A stretch of DNA of 64,000 nucleotides. Source: Granulibacter bethesdensis (lineage in GTDB: Bacteria; Pseudomonadota; Alphaproteobacteria; Acetobacterales; Acetobacteraceae). The notes beneath the pieces were generated by a model. That model was not told the DNA's origin. It worked only from the letters and a program-made list of their open reading frames with translations, and searched no databases. Within the stretch, counting starts at the first letter, position 1. Each line of letters begins with the position of its first letter. This document shows, piece by piece, positions 55,824 to 64,000 of this stretch. The stretch is taken from contig NZ_CP018192.1 of assembly GCF_001889525.1 (NCBI RefSeq), positions 372,001-436,000 of the forward strand, written 5' to 3'. The position numbers were made by a program, and so were the translations under genes.

Positions 55824-57770
55824 TCAGCTACGGCTGGGCGGCAAGGCGGCGGCGATGTCATGGAACAGGCGTGCGGGCAGGCTGCCGCCGGTAATGTTTC
55901 GCATAGGCATTCTGTCGTCATTGCCGACCCACACCCCGATGACTGTGCGATCATCAACGCAGCCGATAAACCACGCATCACGGTAATCCTGTGTGGTTCC
56001 GGTCTTGCCACCCACCACATGCCCGGGAATGGCGGCGGCCCGGCCGGTGCCTCGCGCTACCACGGCCTGCAGCATGCGGGTCATGTCCTTTGAGACTTCC
56101 GGCGTCATCACTGCTTCCCCGACCGGGGCGGTGATCTGGATCGGGCGATGATCGGCGGTGCCTGTCTCGATGGCACGGGGTGTTACGCGATATCCGCCAT
56201 TGAAAAAACTGGCATAGGCGGCGGTCATTTCCAGCAATCCAGCATCGGCTGTTCCCAATGCGATGGAGGCATTGCGGGGGAAATTATCCTCCACCCCCAG
56301 ACGATGCGCGGCCTCGATCACGGCGGCGGGTCCGCCATCGCGCAGCAGCAGACGGACGGCTGCCGTATTGACGGAATGGGCCAGCGCCGTTTCCAGTGTG
56401 ATGTCACCTACCGAGCCGGGTTCGTAATTGGAGGGGCTCCAGTTGCCGACCTTGATGGGGGCATCCGACACGGTATCATCCGGTTCCTCGCCATTTTCCA
56501 TCGCCACCAGCCAGACGAAAGGCTTGAAGGATGAGCCGGGCTGACGCCGCATGATCGTGGCGCGGTTGAAGGAGCTGTGTCGATAATCGGCCCCGCCTAC
56601 CATGGCGCGCACAGCCCCGGTGCGGGCATCCATGACCACCACGGCGGCCTCATGCACATTGGCCGCAACACCGGGGCCGGCCAGCATGGCGGTCAGGCGC
56701 GCTTCGGCAATGCTCTGGATATGGCTGTCCAGCGTCGTTCTGATGACGGCATCGGCCCCTTGCGGCAACAGGCTCTGTGCCCGTTCCGCCGCCCAGTCGG
56801 CAAACCATGGGGCTCCGGTCGGGGCTTGCTGACGGAAAGAGATTTTTGCGGTTTCGGCGCTCGCCTGCGCGGCGGTTAGTACGTGGGTTTCCACCATGGC
56901 CTGAAGAACTTCCCGGGTTCTTGCAATGGCGGCGGCGGGATCGACCCGTGGGTTAAACCGGGATGGTGCGCGCGGTAATCCGGCCAGCATGGCAGCCTGC
57001 CAGATGTTCAGATGACGGGCGGAGATGCCGAAATAGACATGCGCCGCCGCATCCACCCCCCATGCGCCCGCACCGAGATAGACGCGGTTGAGCCATATTT
57101 CGAGAATTTCCTGCCGCGTGAAATGCTCGGACAGCCATATGGTCAGCATGAGTTCCTGCACCTTCCGGCGCAGGGTGCGCTCGTTGGACAGGAACAGGGT
57201 TTTTGCTACCTGCTGGGTAATGGTGGAACCACCCTGCCGCAGACGGCCGGAGCTGAGATTGACCCATATTGCCCGGGCGATACCGATCGGGTCGATGGCG
57301 CCATGGGACCAAAAGCGGCGGTCTTCCACGGAAACGGCTGCATCCTGCATGGCGCGGGGCATGTCGCCCAGACGCAGGCTTTCCCCTACCACATCGCCAT
57401 AGGTGGCGAAGGTCAGCCCTTCCTGATCGCGCAGGATCAGGCTGGGTCGGCGGGGCGCATCAAGTGCTTCCTCGGGACGCGGCAGATCCCAGGCGAAATA
57501 GACCAGAAACACCGCCGCTGTGAGACCACCCCAGATCAGGACCATGATCCCCCAGCGCAGCCAGCGCCATTTTTTCCGGTTGGAAACCGTTTCTTTCGCA
57601 GTCTCTCCCTTGCGCCGGGAGGAGGGGGGAGGGGAAGAAGGCCGCCGCTTTGCACGACCCGGCGGCGGGCCACGGCGGATGAAGTCTGGATCCTGTACGG
57701 CGTCCTGATCCGCCCGATATCGGGCATCCGGGCGGGCGGTACGGCTACGGGGCTGGTCCTGACGCGGCAT
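55824..57770 (-). CDS. Class A penicillin-binding protein (PBP1A-type)
   Basis: A 648-residue bifunctional peptidoglycan enzyme. A basic, Pro-rich cytosolic tail precedes one membrane segment, then a glycosyltransferase domain (VSVEDRRFWSHGAIDPIGI; GGSTITQQVAKTLFLS) and a transpeptidase domain with SSFKPF, SVN and KTGTTQDYRDAWFIG. The start at 57770 gives MPRQDQPRSR; the ATG at 57872 is an alternative. It overlaps the divergent DUF2946-like frame only if that frame is extended. Confidence 0.92.
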   Translation of the reverse strand: MPRQDQPRSRTARPDARYRADQDAVQDPDFIRRGPPPGRAKRRPSSPPPSSRRKGETAKETVSNRKKWRWLRWGIMVLIWGGLTAAVFLVYFAWDLPRPEEALDAPRRPSLILRDQEGLTFATYGDVVGESLRLGDMPRAMQDAAVSVEDRRFWSHGAIDPIGIARAIWVNLSSGRLRQGGSTITQQVAKTLFLSNERTLRRKVQELMLTIWLSEHFTRQEILEIWLNRVYLGAGAWGVDAAAHVYFGISARHLNIWQAAMLAGLPRAPSRFNPRVDPAAAIARTREVLQAMVETHVLTAAQASAETAKISFRQQAPTGAPWFADWAAERAQSLLPQGADAVIRTTLDSHIQSIAEARLTAMLAGPGVAANVHEAAVVVMDARTGAVRAMVGGADYRHSSFNRATIMRRQPGSSFKPFVWLVAMENGEEPDDTVSDAPIKVGNWSPSNYEPGSVGDITLETALAHSVNTAAVRLLLRDGGPAAVIEAAHRLGVEDNFPRNASIALGTADAGLLEMTAAYASFFNGGYRVTPRAIETGTADHRPIQITAPVGEAVMTPEVSKDMTRMLQAVVARGTGRAAAIPGHVVGGKTGTTQDYRDAWFIGCVDDRTVIGVWVGNDDRMPMRNITGGSLPARLFHDIAAALPPSRS

Positions 57771-57936
57771 GAGGGGCGTATGGATGAACCCGCGTTGTGC
57801 GGGCGTCAACAGTCGTGGCAGGCCGGGCTGTACCGATGCAGGTACCACAGCAGCCGGCAAAACAGACCTCATGGCTGATGAAATGGGTACATGGTCCTTG
57901 CAGTGGCAGGGAGCCGACGTTACGCACGCCTCCATC

Positions 57937-58485
57937 ATGATCCAGTTGCGGTCCTTGTTCCGCCCGCCCCGCATCCGTCAGTACCGGCTGTCTCTCCGGC
58001 TGATGCAAGGTGTACTGACGCGGGCGCTGGTAATTCTGGTCATCGTGGGAATGCTGGCGCAGATGGCGCTGATGGCATTGTCCCGTCCCGGCGAGGTCCC
58101 GAGGGCCGCGTTGGAGCGTCTGACCGGACTGTTGCTGACCGATCCGGTGAATGTGCCGGCAGATGCCTCGTTGGGGGAAGGTGACTGCCTTGATGCTTCC
58201 CACAAGGCGGATATGTCTGTCACGGTGCCGCATGAACTGATGGTGCACATGCATCATGGGGGGCATGAGCAACGGGACCATGACCAACCGGGGCATGATC
58301 AGCATCAGGCCTGCTCCATCTGTGTGTTTCTGGCCATGGCAGCAGCATTGCTGGTCATGCCCGTGTTGCCCCCACTCTCTTCCGGCATATGGGTGCGCAT
58401 TATCCGGCGCGTCATGCAGCCACGGGCACCACCCGGTTCGGTGTGGCTGTCCGCCTATGCACGAGGCCCTCCTGTCCCTGTCTGA
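57937..58485 (+). CDS. DUF2946-like membrane protein with His-rich segment
   Basis: About 182 residues with an N-terminal hydrophobic segment and another near the C-terminus (CSICVFLAMAAALLVMPVLP). Between them is a His-rich stretch (VPHELMVHMHHGGHEQRDHD) that could bind copper. The pattern HQACSIC and LSAYARGPP near the end recalls DUF2946 proteins, often encoded next to copper-related TonB receptors, as here. The start is uncertain; in-frame starts upstream to 57769 exist. Its function is unknown. Confidence 0.65.
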   Translation: MIQLRSLFRPPRIRQYRLSLRLMQGVLTRALVILVIVGMLAQMALMALSRPGEVPRAALERLTGLLLTDPVNVPADASLGEGDCLDASHKADMSVTVPHELMVHMHHGGHEQRDHDQPGHDQHQACSICVFLAMAAALLVMPVLPPLSSGIWVRIIRRVMQPRAPPGSVWLSAYARGPPVPV

Positions 58486-58541
58486 AAGCGACGCGTCGAT
58501 CGTGTGCGCATCTTTTCAAACATCAGGTCAGGATTTTTCAT

Positions 58542-60782
58542 ATGATCAGGCATCTTCAAGGTCGGGCAGGGCGTGCTGCGCTGCTCGCCTCCGGAACCAT
58601 TCTTGCTGGCAATATGCATGCTGCAGGATGGCTTTTTTCTCCCGCATGGGCGCAAGGCGCTATTTCCGCTCCCAATGCCGCGGCTGGCTCCACCTCTCTG
58701 CCCACCTTGCGTGTGCTGGGGGACAGTCCGCTTTCGCTGATCGAGGAGCCACTGGATAAGACGACAGTGTCGCAGACCATGATGGATCGCAACCGCTTGA
58801 ACAGCCCGGATACCGCCGAACTGTTCAAGGGGGTGGCTGGCGTCAGTTTCTATCAGGCTGGTCGTGTCTCGGCTCTGCCGGTCATCAACGGCATGAATGA
58901 TGATCGTGTGGCGACTGAGGTAGATGGGGTGCGGATCAGCGCGGCCTGTCCCAACCATATGAACCCGGCCCTGTCCTATGTAGACCCCGGCATGGTGAAA
59001 ACCGCGAGCGTGATTGCCGGGATCACTCCGGTCAGTGCGGGTGGCGACAGCATTGCCGGTACCGTTTCGGTGGAACGGGCCGATCCGATCTTTTCGAAGG
59101 ACAAGTCCATTCTGGCGACCGGCCATGTCACAGCCAGTTACCGCAGCAATGGTAACACGGTCGGTACGTCCGGCGCGGTCACGGTCGCCAATGATACAGT
59201 CAGCCTGCGTTACGAAGGATCATGGTCGCAGGCCGGTAACTACGAAGGCGGCGGAGACGCTGGGATCGTTCGTTCCACCAAATATCAGAGCTTCAATCAT
59301 GCGGTGACGCTGGGCCTGAAGCGGGACAATCATCGTCTGACACTGGCTGCGGGACAGCAGGACATCCCGTATGAGGGCTTTCCCAATCAGTTCATGGACA
59401 TGACCAATAATCGCTCCACCTTTGTGAACGGTCATTACGAAGGTGATTTTTCATGGGGTGAACTGGATGTGCGTGGCTACTGGCAGCGCATTACCCATGT
59501 CATGAACATGCTGGATGACAAAGGCGGCCATTCCGCCACTACCGGCATGCCAATGAATTCGGATTCCCGTCTGGCCGGTTATGCCATCAAGGCGACCATT
59601 CCACTGGGAAGCTGGAACACGCTGCGCCTTGGCAGTTCTTTCGATCATCAGGGGCTGAACGACTGGTGGCCGCCGTTAATGGGCAGCATGATGATGGGGC
59701 CGGATACCTATCACAACATCAATAACGGGCATCGTGACCGGTTGGGTCATTTTGCGGAGTGGGAATCCCGCTGGACCAACCGGTTTTCCTCCCTGCTCGG
59801 TTTCCGCAACGATATCGTGATGATGAATACCGGGGAGGTATCACCCTATTCTTCCGGTGGGATGATGATGGGTATGGGTGGCATGATGGGCGGCATGAGC
59901 AATCCCGATGCCGCCGCCGCCAAGGCCTTCAACGCCATGTATCGGGGGCGGACCGATGTGAATTTCGATGTCACGGCACTGGGACGTTACCGTGTGTCGG
60001 ACATGATCAGCCTCGAAGGCGGTTACGCCCGCAAGACGCGCTCCCCCAACCTGTATGAACGCTATGCCTGGGGGCGGAGTGCCATGACCAGCCAGATGAT
60101 CGGATGGTTCGGAGATGGGAATGGCTATATCGGTAATCCGGATCTGAAGCCGGAAATCGCACATACGATCAGCACCACCGTCCTGTTCCGTGATCCGGAG
60201 CAGGAACGCTGGAAAATCAGTATTCAGCCCTTCTACACCTACGTAGAGGGTTTCATTAACGCCAATCTGCTGAAATCCCTGTCGAGCGACTTCAATCAGC
60301 TGCAGTTCGCCAACCACAATGCGCAGCTCTATGGCGTCAATGTGTCGGGTTCGGCGCGGCTGTGGCATTCCGCGCGTTGGGGCCATGGTGAACTCGGCGG
60401 TACGCTGAGCTATGTGCGGGGTGAGGATCTGGAGACCCGTCACAGCCTGTACCACATGATGCCGATTAACGGGCTGATCGGCCTGTATGAGACGCGCGGC
60501 AACTGGAGTGGACGTGCCGAGGCTACGTTCGTCAACAGCAAGACCATCATTGACCCGACCAGAAACGAACCGCGTACACCGGGTTATGCGCTGTTCGGTC
60601 TGGGGGCTGGCTACAGCTGGAGAAACGTGAAAGTGGAAGGGGGGATCGAGAATATGTTCGATCAGAAATATTATCTTCCGCTTGGTGGTCTGTCGCTGGG
60701 TGACTTCGATGACACAGGCGTCCTGCGTGCCCTGCCGGGACTGGGGCGGTCATACAACCTGTCGATGACCGTTTCCTTCTGA
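58542..60782 (+). CDS. TonB-dependent copper receptor (OprC-like)
   Basis: A 746-residue outer-membrane receptor. A signal peptide ends near PAWAQ, followed by a plug domain and a 22-strand barrel ending in the aromatic SMTVSF. The plug contains ACPNHMNPALSYVDPG (CPNHM at 136-140), the hallmark of copper receptors such as OprC, where Cys and Met bind copper. A methionine-glycine loop (MMMGMGGMMGGM, about residue 442) adds further possible metal sites. AGGA precedes the ATG. It follows the DUF2946-like gene. Confidence 0.9.
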   Translation: MIRHLQGRAGRAALLASGTILAGNMHAAGWLFSPAWAQGAISAPNAAAGSTSLPTLRVLGDSPLSLIEEPLDKTTVSQTMMDRNRLNSPDTAELFKGVAGVSFYQAGRVSALPVINGMNDDRVATEVDGVRISAACPNHMNPALSYVDPGMVKTASVIAGITPVSAGGDSIAGTVSVERADPIFSKDKSILATGHVTASYRSNGNTVGTSGAVTVANDTVSLRYEGSWSQAGNYEGGGDAGIVRSTKYQSFNHAVTLGLKRDNHRLTLAAGQQDIPYEGFPNQFMDMTNNRSTFVNGHYEGDFSWGELDVRGYWQRITHVMNMLDDKGGHSATTGMPMNSDSRLAGYAIKATIPLGSWNTLRLGSSFDHQGLNDWWPPLMGSMMMGPDTYHNINNGHRDRLGHFAEWESRWTNRFSSLLGFRNDIVMMNTGEVSPYSSGGMMMGMGGMMGGMSNPDAAAAKAFNAMYRGRTDVNFDVTALGRYRVSDMISLEGGYARKTRSPNLYERYAWGRSAMTSQMIGWFGDGNGYIGNPDLKPEIAHTISTTVLFRDPEQERWKISIQPFYTYVEGFINANLLKSLSSDFNQLQFANHNAQLYGVNVSGSARLWHSARWGHGELGGTLSYVRGEDLETRHSLYHMMPINGLIGLYETRGNWSGRAEATFVNSKTIIDPTRNEPRTPGYALFGLGAGYSWRNVKVEGGIENMFDQKYYLPLGGLSLGDFDDTGVLRALPGLGRSYNLSMTVSF

Positions 60783-60797
60783 TTGACGAGCATGGAT

Positions 60798-60832
60798 CTG
60801 ATCCCATCCCGCTTTCTGCGGGATGGGATCAG
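60798..60832. terminator. Perfect 15-bp stem-loop after TonB receptor gene
   Basis: CTGATCCCATCCCGC (60798-60812) pairs exactly with GCGGGATGGGATCAG (60818-60832) around a five-base loop. It lies 15 bases after the receptor stop and 62 bases before tRNA-Leu. No U tract follows on the plus strand; A residues follow instead. Confidence 0.55.
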
Positions 60833-60893
60833 CATCCAAAAAATGAAAGGCCGGGTTCCGCCGTAAAACAAGTTACGCTAGAAGGCTGCCGGA

Positions 60894-60978
60894 CCGGGCG
60901 TGGCGGAACGGTATACGCATTCGACTTAAAATCGAACGCCTTTATGGCTTACGGGTTCAAATCCCGTCGCCCGGACCA
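60894..60978 (+). tRNA. tRNA-Leu (anticodon UAA)
   Basis: An 85-base cloverleaf with a long variable arm, as in type II tRNAs. Acceptor arms are CCGGGCG (60894-60900) and CGCCCGG (60968-60974), followed by A and an encoded CCA. The anticodon stem TTCGA/TCGAA holds the loop CTTAAAA with anticodon TAA (60927-60929). The T arm is ACGGGTTCAAATCCCGT. Confidence 0.97.
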
Positions 60979-61018
60979 GCACATATGCCCTGACCGGCTT
61001 TTGGGAAACAGTCTCTGC

Positions 61019-61435
61019 ATGTCCGACTATGGCTTGCCGCCCGGCCTGAACGATATTGCGGCGCTCGCCGAACGCGCCTTGCATGAAATTCCTCTCGGTC
61101 AGTTTCCCAGCATCCGGGAATTGACCATCGCGGTGGAAGATTCACCGGATGACGACATGCTGGCCGAGCTTGGCCTGTCCTCCCCGTGGGAGTTGACGGG
61201 GCTTTACAAAGGGATTCCACTCGATCAGCGCGGGATCGCAGAGTGGGGGCAGGAGCCTGATCAGGTCGTCCTGTTCCGGGAGCCAATCCTGCTGGAATGG
61301 ATCGAAACCGGGGAATCGCTGCCTGAGCTGGTGCGGACCGTGCTGATCCACGAGATCGCACATCATTTCGGCTTCACCGATGAGCAGATCGAGGCGCTGG
61401 AGCAGAAAACCCGCGACGGTGCCGCCCGACACTGA
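61019..61435 (+). CDS. Metallopeptidase family protein (zincin-like, PF06262 type)
   Basis: A 138-residue small zincin. The HEIAHHFGFTDE motif carries the HExxH zinc site, and the block NDIAALAERALHEIPLGQFP is typical of the family. The ATG at 61019 starts MSDYGLPPG; a longer frame to 60944 runs into tRNA-Leu and was rejected. Substrate is unknown. It is convergent with the ArsR gene. Confidence 0.88.
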   Translation: MSDYGLPPGLNDIAALAERALHEIPLGQFPSIRELTIAVEDSPDDDMLAELGLSSPWELTGLYKGIPLDQRGIAEWGQEPDQVVLFREPILLEWIETGESLPELVRTVLIHEIAHHFGFTDEQIEALEQKTRDGAARH

Positions 61436-61441
61436 GACAGC

Positions 61442-61780
61442 TCAGTCTTCGTGATCGTGCAAAGGCTTTCCTTCGGCGTCCTCTTCGTCATGTGGTTCGG
61501 TCATGTGGTCGATCATGGCGGTCAGCATATCCCGCACATGGCCGTCGGCGATGGCATAGAACACCTGTCGCCCCTGCCGTGCCGCTTTCAGCAGCCGTGC
61601 CGCCCTCAGCAGGCGCAGATGGTGGGAAACCAATGACTGGCTCAGCGCGGTTCGTTCCGCCAATGTCCCGACATTCAGCGGTTGTTCGAGGCAGGCAACG
61701 ACGATCATCAACCGGTTTGGCTCGCCCAGCAGACGGAATGTTTCCGCCAGCTGGCTATATTGATCTTGTGGAAGGTCCAT
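61442..61780 (-). CDS. ArsR/SmtB family metal-sensing repressor
   Basis: A 112-residue winged-helix repressor. The recognition helix ALSQSLVSHHLRLLRAARLL is clear. The last helix has D-x-H-(10)-H-x2-E (ADGHVRDMLTAMIDHMTEP), the exact spacing of the alpha-5 zinc site of SmtB, and a His/Asp/Glu-rich tail follows. It is therefore probably a zinc, cobalt or nickel sensor. Target genes are unknown; a self-regulated promoter upstream is likely. Confidence 0.88.
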   Translation of the reverse strand: MDLPQDQYSQLAETFRLLGEPNRLMIVVACLEQPLNVGTLAERTALSQSLVSHHLRLLRAARLLKAARQGRQVFYAIADGHVRDMLTAMIDHMTEPHDEEDAEGKPLHDHED

Positions 61781-61862
61781 TGCCGCGCCGCACCTGATCT
61801 ACCAAACGAAGACATGCTCTAGCCTATCCGCTGTAACGTGCCAAAGGGGCCGCCTCATTTCC

Positions 61863-62393
61863 CTATGCCAGAGCGTAATCCGCTTCCACGGTGTAAACCG
61901 ACTGTTCCTTGCCCAGTTGAGAGCTGAACAGGGTGAAATGCTCCATCGGGATGGGGTCGGTACGGAACAGATTATGGCTCTGGACATAGGAAGCCAGACG
62001 ATTTTCTGCCGTGCCATCCAGGCGTGCCAGCGTGACATGGGGCATGAAGCGGCGGCGTTCTGCGGGCAGGCCCACGCGCTGTAACCCGGTTTCGATCTTG
62101 TTCTGAAGATGGTCCAGCTGCGGATTCTTTTCCACGCCGACATACAGTGTGGAGCGTCCGGCCCGCTCGAAAATACCGATCCCTGTCAGCACCAGAGAGA
62201 AACCACGTGCCCGCAAGGAGGACAGGGCCAGATCGAGCTCATCGGCACGATGGCCCGGCACCTCACCGATGAAGCGCAGGGTCAGATGGTAATTTTCCGG
62301 TGAAATCCAGCGTGCTCCCGGCAGACCGTAGGCAATCCCGTAGAGTTCATCTTTCAGAATCCAGGGAAGATCGAGCCCGACAAACAGTCTCAT
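61863..62393 (-). CDS. thpR: RNA 2',3'-cyclic phosphodiesterase
   Basis: A 176-residue 2H-family phosphodiesterase. The two HxTx motifs are HLTL (His36) and HVTL (His119). It starts MRLFVGLDLP, the usual N-terminus, at 62393; an upstream extension with a Pro run is not part of the family. It may open cyclic phosphates on RNA ends; physiological substrates are unclear. Confidence 0.92.
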   Translation of the reverse strand: MRLFVGLDLPWILKDELYGIAYGLPGARWISPENYHLTLRFIGEVPGHRADELDLALSSLRARGFSLVLTGIGIFERAGRSTLYVGVEKNPQLDHLQNKIETGLQRVGLPAERRRFMPHVTLARLDGTAENRLASYVQSHNLFRTDPIPMEHFTLFSSQLGKEQSVYTVEADYALA

Positions 62394-62679
62394 GGGTGCT
62401 CTCCCGGGGGGAGGGGGTGGCGGGGGCAGCATGTGCGAGGCAATCCGGCTGGCAGGACCAGAGCAACGCAAGACGGTGCCCGGTAATATCAGCCATGGTC
62501 AACCATGACGGATCATGACCGATTATTCATTTTCCATGCAGGGGGGCAGGCGGTCAAAGGCGTTTCTTTTACATCTTGTCATAAACGCAGAGCTTGATCG
62601 CTTTTTGCCCTGAAACAAGATAATGTGACATCAAGATCCATGGCCGGGCTTTGTTCCGACCGTTACAGGAGAATCGTGT

Positions 62680-63453
62680 ATGGCCTTTCGTCCAGATAAC
62701 AGCGTCCGCCCGGGCGTCTGGGGTGCCGCCGACACCGCATCCATGGATGCCGGTCTGCGCGCCTACATGCTGCGTGTGTTCAACTGGATGGCATCAGGTG
62801 TCGCTCTGACCGGCATTGTGGCCTACGCCATTGCCCATACCAGCCTGATAAATGCTTTCTATCATCCGGTGATGACCGAGCAGGGTGTGAGCATTCAGCC
62901 CACGGCGCTGGCCTTCATCTCCATGATTTCGCCGCTGGCTTTCGTGCTGGTGCTGAGCTTCGGCATCAACCGCCTGAGCCTCGGTACGGTGCAGGCGCTG
63001 TTCTGGTTGCTTTGTGTCGCGATGGGCGCCAGCCTGACCAATATCTTTCTGGTTTATACCAATGCCTCGATCGTGCAGACCTTCTTCGTGTCTGCGGCGA
63101 CATTCGCGGCGATGAGCCTGTATGGCTACACCACGCGCTCCGACCTGACCCGCCTCGGCAGTTTTCTGATGATGGGGCTGATCGGGATCGTCATAGCCTC
63201 GGTGGTCAATCTGTTTGTCCATAGCGGCATGATGGGCTTCGTGATCAGCGTGATTGGTGTGCTGGTGTTCACCGGGCTGACCGCCTACGACACCCAGCGT
63301 ATCAAGGTGGATTATGCGCAGTTCGCCACTCAGGGAGGCAGCGATTTTGCGGCTCGTCGTTCGGTGTTCGATGCACTTCAGCTTTATCTGAACTTCATCA
63401 ACCTGTTCATGATGCTGCTTCGCCTGCTGGGTAACCGCGCCAGCAACGACTGA
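62680..63453 (+). CDS. Bax inhibitor-1/YccA family membrane protein
   Basis: A 257-residue protein with seven membrane segments. The N-terminus contains LRAYMLRVFNWMASGVALTG and the C-terminus DTQRIKVDYAQ, both BI-1 hallmarks. Members act as calcium-leak channels or membrane stress factors. AGGAGA lies before the ATG. A strong terminator follows. Confidence 0.93.
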   Translation: MAFRPDNSVRPGVWGAADTASMDAGLRAYMLRVFNWMASGVALTGIVAYAIAHTSLINAFYHPVMTEQGVSIQPTALAFISMISPLAFVLVLSFGINRLSLGTVQALFWLLCVAMGASLTNIFLVYTNASIVQTFFVSAATFAAMSLYGYTTRSDLTRLGSFLMMGLIGIVIASVVNLFVHSGMMGFVISVIGVLVFTGLTAYDTQRIKVDYAQFATQGGSDFAARRSVFDALQLYLNFINLFMMLLRLLGNRASND

Positions 63454-63480
63454 TCCAACCCACTGTCAGTCCTGAATCAG

Positions 63481-63515
63481 AACCGGCCGGGAATTACGTC
63501 CCGGCCGGTTTTTTT
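63481..63515 (+). terminator. Rho-independent terminator after the Bax-inhibitor-1 gene
   Basis: AACCGGCCGGGA and TCCCGGCCGGTT form a perfect 12-base-pair stem around a six-base loop, followed by a T run to 63515. It lies 27 bases after the stop and separates two convergent genes. Confidence 0.93.
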
Positions 63516-63544
63516 GTGTCTGCTGGAGGAAGAAACAATCCGGC

Positions 63545-64000
63545 TCAGCGGGCTGCCGGAGCGATGGCGTTTTCCAGGGTCGGCAGATCGACTGCACCGG
63601 GAAACAGCTTCGACCCGATGACATAGGCCGGTGTGCCTTCCAGCCCCAGCGAGCGCCCGAGAGCAATATTATCCGCCAGTCGCTTTTCGATGGCCGGGTC
63701 CTGCATGTCCTTGTGAAGTCTGTCGACATCCAGCCCCAGCGTGCGGGCCTGCCGGTCGATGTCCTCCTGCGTCAGGTCGGGAGAGCCATGCATCAGGGCG
63801 GCCCGCAGCTGCACATAGCCACCCTGTTTCTGTGCTGCCAGCAAAGCACGGGAGCCGAGTTCACTTTTGTCGCCGAGAATGGGCATGTCTTTATAGACAA
63901 CGCGGAGCTCGGGGTGTTTGCGGATCAACTCATCCATGACCGGCACCATCCGGCGGCAATACGGGCAGCGCACATCATAGAATTCTACGATGGAGGTGGA
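63545..64000 (-). CDS. DsbA family thiol-disulfide protein, 5' truncated by window edge
   Basis: About 152 residues of a thioredoxin-fold protein. The active site is VRCPYCRRM, with a CPYC motif, preceded by IVEFYD. The cis-proline region is EGTPAYVIGSKLFPGA. DsbA/DsbG-type proteins act in the periplasm on disulfides of exported proteins. The frame is open to the window end, so signal peptide and start are missing. It ends 30 bases from the Bax-inhibitor-1 terminator. Confidence 0.93.
   Translation of the reverse strand, partial: STSIVEFYDVRCPYCRRMVPVMDELIRKHPELRVVYKDMPILGDKSELGSRALLAAQKQGGYVQLRAALMHGSPDLTQEDIDRQARTLGLDVDRLHKDMQDPAIEKRLADNIALGRSLGLEGTPAYVIGSKLFPGAVDLPTLENAIAPAAR

Noticed and set aside
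57769-57936. Longer N-terminus of the DUF2946-like protein overlapping the PBP start
   Set aside because: The extra residues are not hydrophobic or conserved in pattern and would overlap the divergent gene; the start is left uncertain.

Overview
The window reads as chromosomal DNA of an acetic acid bacterium (Acetobacteraceae, Alphaproteobacteria), most like Granulibacter or Acidomonas. The reasons are the moderately high GC with alphaproteobacterial housekeeping genes (a GapR-type DNA-binding protein, DUF1491, DUF1244, DUF2946, OpgC-like acyltransferase) and a complete cluster for calcium/PQQ methanol dehydrogenase. The genus is inferred from gene content; no search was run. No rRNA, CRISPR array, phage or insertion sequence was seen.

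Layout. 1-7.4 kb: an M17 aminopeptidase (cut by the window edge), a MarR regulator, then dnaN-recF-gyrB and a DUF1275 membrane protein. 7.4-10.5 kb: an accessory patch with a large RTX-like beta-rich protein, a very AT-rich gap and an AT-rich glycosyltransferase. 10.5-22.4 kb: radA with a retropepsin-like lipoprotein, two glycosyltransferases, NAD kinase with a nitrilase-family amidase, a tentative NepR-like mini-protein, a TctC-like/OpgC-like/SGNH operon, apt, and tRNA-Pro(CGG). 22.6-29 kb: a low-GC polytopic membrane protein, a LOG-family protein, cytochrome b561, and psd-pssA for phosphatidylethanolamine synthesis.

28.8-41.1 kb is the centrepiece: mxaD points left; mxaF-J-G-I-R-S-A-C-K-L and a NarL-type sensor kinase/response regulator pair point right. 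mxaF, mxaJ, mxaG and mxaI encode the large subunit, the J protein, cytochrome cL and the small subunit. mxaR, S, A, C, K and L are the maturation and calcium-insertion set. The genes from mxaR to the response regulator are packed with tiny or overlapping junctions, so enzyme, assembly factors and signalling look like one transcription unit. MxaF has the Asp-Tyr-Ala signature of the calcium form rather than the lanthanide XoxF form. PQQ synthesis genes and mxaE, mxaH and mxaB under those names are not in the window.

41-64 kb is mainly housekeeping: manC, small DUF proteins, an OmpA-type porin with a clear terminator, a circularly permuted ATP-grasp/alpha-E pair, a second lipoprotein aspartic protease, pyruvate kinase next to a type-2 glycerate kinase, oligopeptidase F with an ABC1/UbiB-type kinase, a class A PBP, a copper-type TonB receptor preceded by a His-rich DUF2946-like protein, tRNA-Leu(UAA), an SmtB-like metal sensor, thpR, a Bax-inhibitor-1 protein and a DsbA-like protein cut by the right edge. 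Several gene ends carry long, perfect stem-loops with no U tract.
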